From NCBI GenBank assembly GCA_025456145.1, contig JALOLD010000004.1:62001-126000 (forward strand): DNA of 64,000 bases, in the 5' to 3' direction. A program made the position numbers and the translations under genes. This document shows positions 63,335 to 64,000 of the stretch, one piece after another; position 1 is the stretch's first letter; each line of letters starts with the position of its first letter. The notes under the pieces were generated by a model. It searched no databases. It was not told where the DNA came from and was given only the letters and a program-made list of their open reading frames with translations. Source of the stretch: Thermoanaerobaculales bacterium (GTDB lineage: Bacteria > Acidobacteriota > Thermoanaerobaculia > Thermoanaerobaculales > Sulfomarinibacteraceae).

Positions 63335-63363
63335 CTTGAAATTTTATAAGGATACGCTCATAT
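63335..63363 (+). promoter_or_regulatory. Candidate heat-shock-type promoter before dnaJ
   Basis: CTTGAAA (63335-63341) and CTCATAT (63357-63363) are separated by 15 bases, resembling the sigma-32 elements CTTGAA and CCCATNT. The segment is a marked AT-rich island between two GC-rich genes. Reading it as sigma-70 (TTGAAA...TATTTA) needs a 19-base spacer. Confidence 0.45.
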
Positions 63364-63427
63364 TTATTGGCGTGCGGGGGCGCCCACCAGGGCGCCGGAC
63401 GAGCCCTCGCACCCGACGGAGGCGACG

Positions 63428-64000
63428 TTGGCGGGTGACTACTACCAGACCCTCGGCGTGTCCCGAACCGCGGACGCGGCGGAGATCAAGAAGGCCTACC
63501 GCAAGCTGGCGAGGAAGTTCCACCCGGACGTCAACCCGGGGAACGAGTCGGCCGAGCAGAAATTCAAGGAGATCCAGGAGGCGTACGCGGTGCTCTCCGA
63601 CGCCGACCGGCGCACCCAGTACGACACCTTCGGCACGGTCGAGGGCGATCCGACCGCGGGCTTCGACCCCTTCCGCCGGGCGCGCGGCCGTGCCGGCGGC
63701 GGCGCGGGGGCCGGCGGCTTCACGGTCGACTTCGACGGGGTCGGCGGGTTTCAGGATCTTGGCGACATCTTTGGTCAGTTCTTTGGCGGCGCGCGGCCCG
63801 GTCGGGCGCGTCGTGCCCCGAGACGCGGCGAGGACCACGAGCTGGCGGTCGAGGTGAGCTTCGAGGACGCGGTACGGGGCACCACGGTCAGCCTGCCGGT
63901 CCAGCGTCAGATGCAGTGCGCGGCCTGCGGCGGCGCCGGTCAACAGTCGCGCTCGTCGTGCGCGAGCTGCCACGGCGCCGGGGTGGTCATCTCCACCGAG
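63428..64000 (+). CDS. dnaJ: DnaJ chaperone, N-terminal part (truncated by window end)
   Basis: The first 191 residues of a DnaJ co-chaperone, continuing past the window. The J domain ([25 protein letters not shown]) has the HPD motif ([10 protein letters not shown]). A Gly/Phe-rich linker follows, and the zinc-finger region begins with CAACGGAG and CASCHGAG, so it is a type I DnaJ. It stimulates DnaK. The start is TTG 63428 with GGAGG at 63418-63422; no ATG or GTG fits. dnaK and grpE are not next to it. Confidence 0.92.
   Translation, partial: MAGDYYQTLGVSRTADAAEIKKAYRKLARKFHPDVNPGNESAEQKFKEIQEAYAVLSDADRRTQYDTFGTVEGDPTAGFDPFRRARGRAGGGAGAGGFTVDFDGVGGFQDLGDIFGQFFGGARPGRARRAPRRGEDHELAVEVSFEDAVRGTTVSLPVQRQMQCAACGGAGQQSRSSCASCHGAGVVISTE

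Overview
The window is about 70% G+C by eye and almost fully coding on both strands. It looks like a chromosome segment from an uncultured, dissimilatory sulfite/sulfate-metabolising bacterium. The complete dsr gene set, dsrD next to dsrL, Tmc- and Hmc-type electron-transfer complexes, exosortase H, TPR-linked Ser/Thr kinases and many sigma-54 activators would fit an Acidobacteriota (Thermoanaerobaculia-like) or a high-GC Desulfobacterota/Myxococcota-like lineage. This placement is an inference, because no rRNA or ribosomal protein is present. I see no insertion sequence, phage gene, tRNA or CRISPR array.

Electron-transfer region (1-13118). After the tail of a histidine kinase comes a tmcC-tmcB pair, a strong terminator, and an unusual non-coding block with large inverted and direct repeats (3423-3972). 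A long operon follows: tmcD, hmcE, hmcF, hmcA (16 CXXCH), hmcB, hmcC, hmcD, a receiver protein, a HEAT-repeat protein and a second receiver protein. It should carry electrons between a periplasmic cytochrome pool, quinone and the cytoplasm.

Regulation and the dsr region (13124-31748). A histidine kinase and a sigma-54 activator, both with cysteine-rich PAS domains, are divergently encoded just before dsrA. Two textbook -24/-12 promoters lie ahead of dsrABD-X-dsrL-dsrN-HEAT-TPR-dsrC and ahead of the RsbRD-like gene plus dsrMKJOP. Each has a matching inverted repeat (GTTAC-N6-GWAAC) about 103 bp upstream of the -24 element. This points to one sigma-54 circuit controlling the whole sulfite-reduction pathway. 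DsrAB reduces sulfite using siroheme, DsrN probably amidates the siroheme, DsrC carries the sulfur as a trisulfide, and DsrMKJOP links this to the membrane. A flavin-rhodanese reductase follows the dsr terminator.

The right part (31797-64000) holds a BASS-family transporter, a siroheme synthase fusion, a two-component sigma-54 system, a porin, the rmlACB rhamnose genes, an HD-GYP response regulator, and an aspartase fused to a cyclic-nucleotide-binding domain. It continues with a GntR/ABC operon, a small cytochrome c, a pterin dehydratase and a DtxR-controlled metal ABC operon with a probable leaderless start. The last part holds ribH-nusB followed by a transglutaminase, a DUF4388-like protein and a degenerate sigma-54-activator-like FHA protein, then exosortase H with its partner, a TPR-Ser/Thr kinase, and the start of dnaJ. 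Heptamer-built hairpins or repeats occur at three intergenic places.
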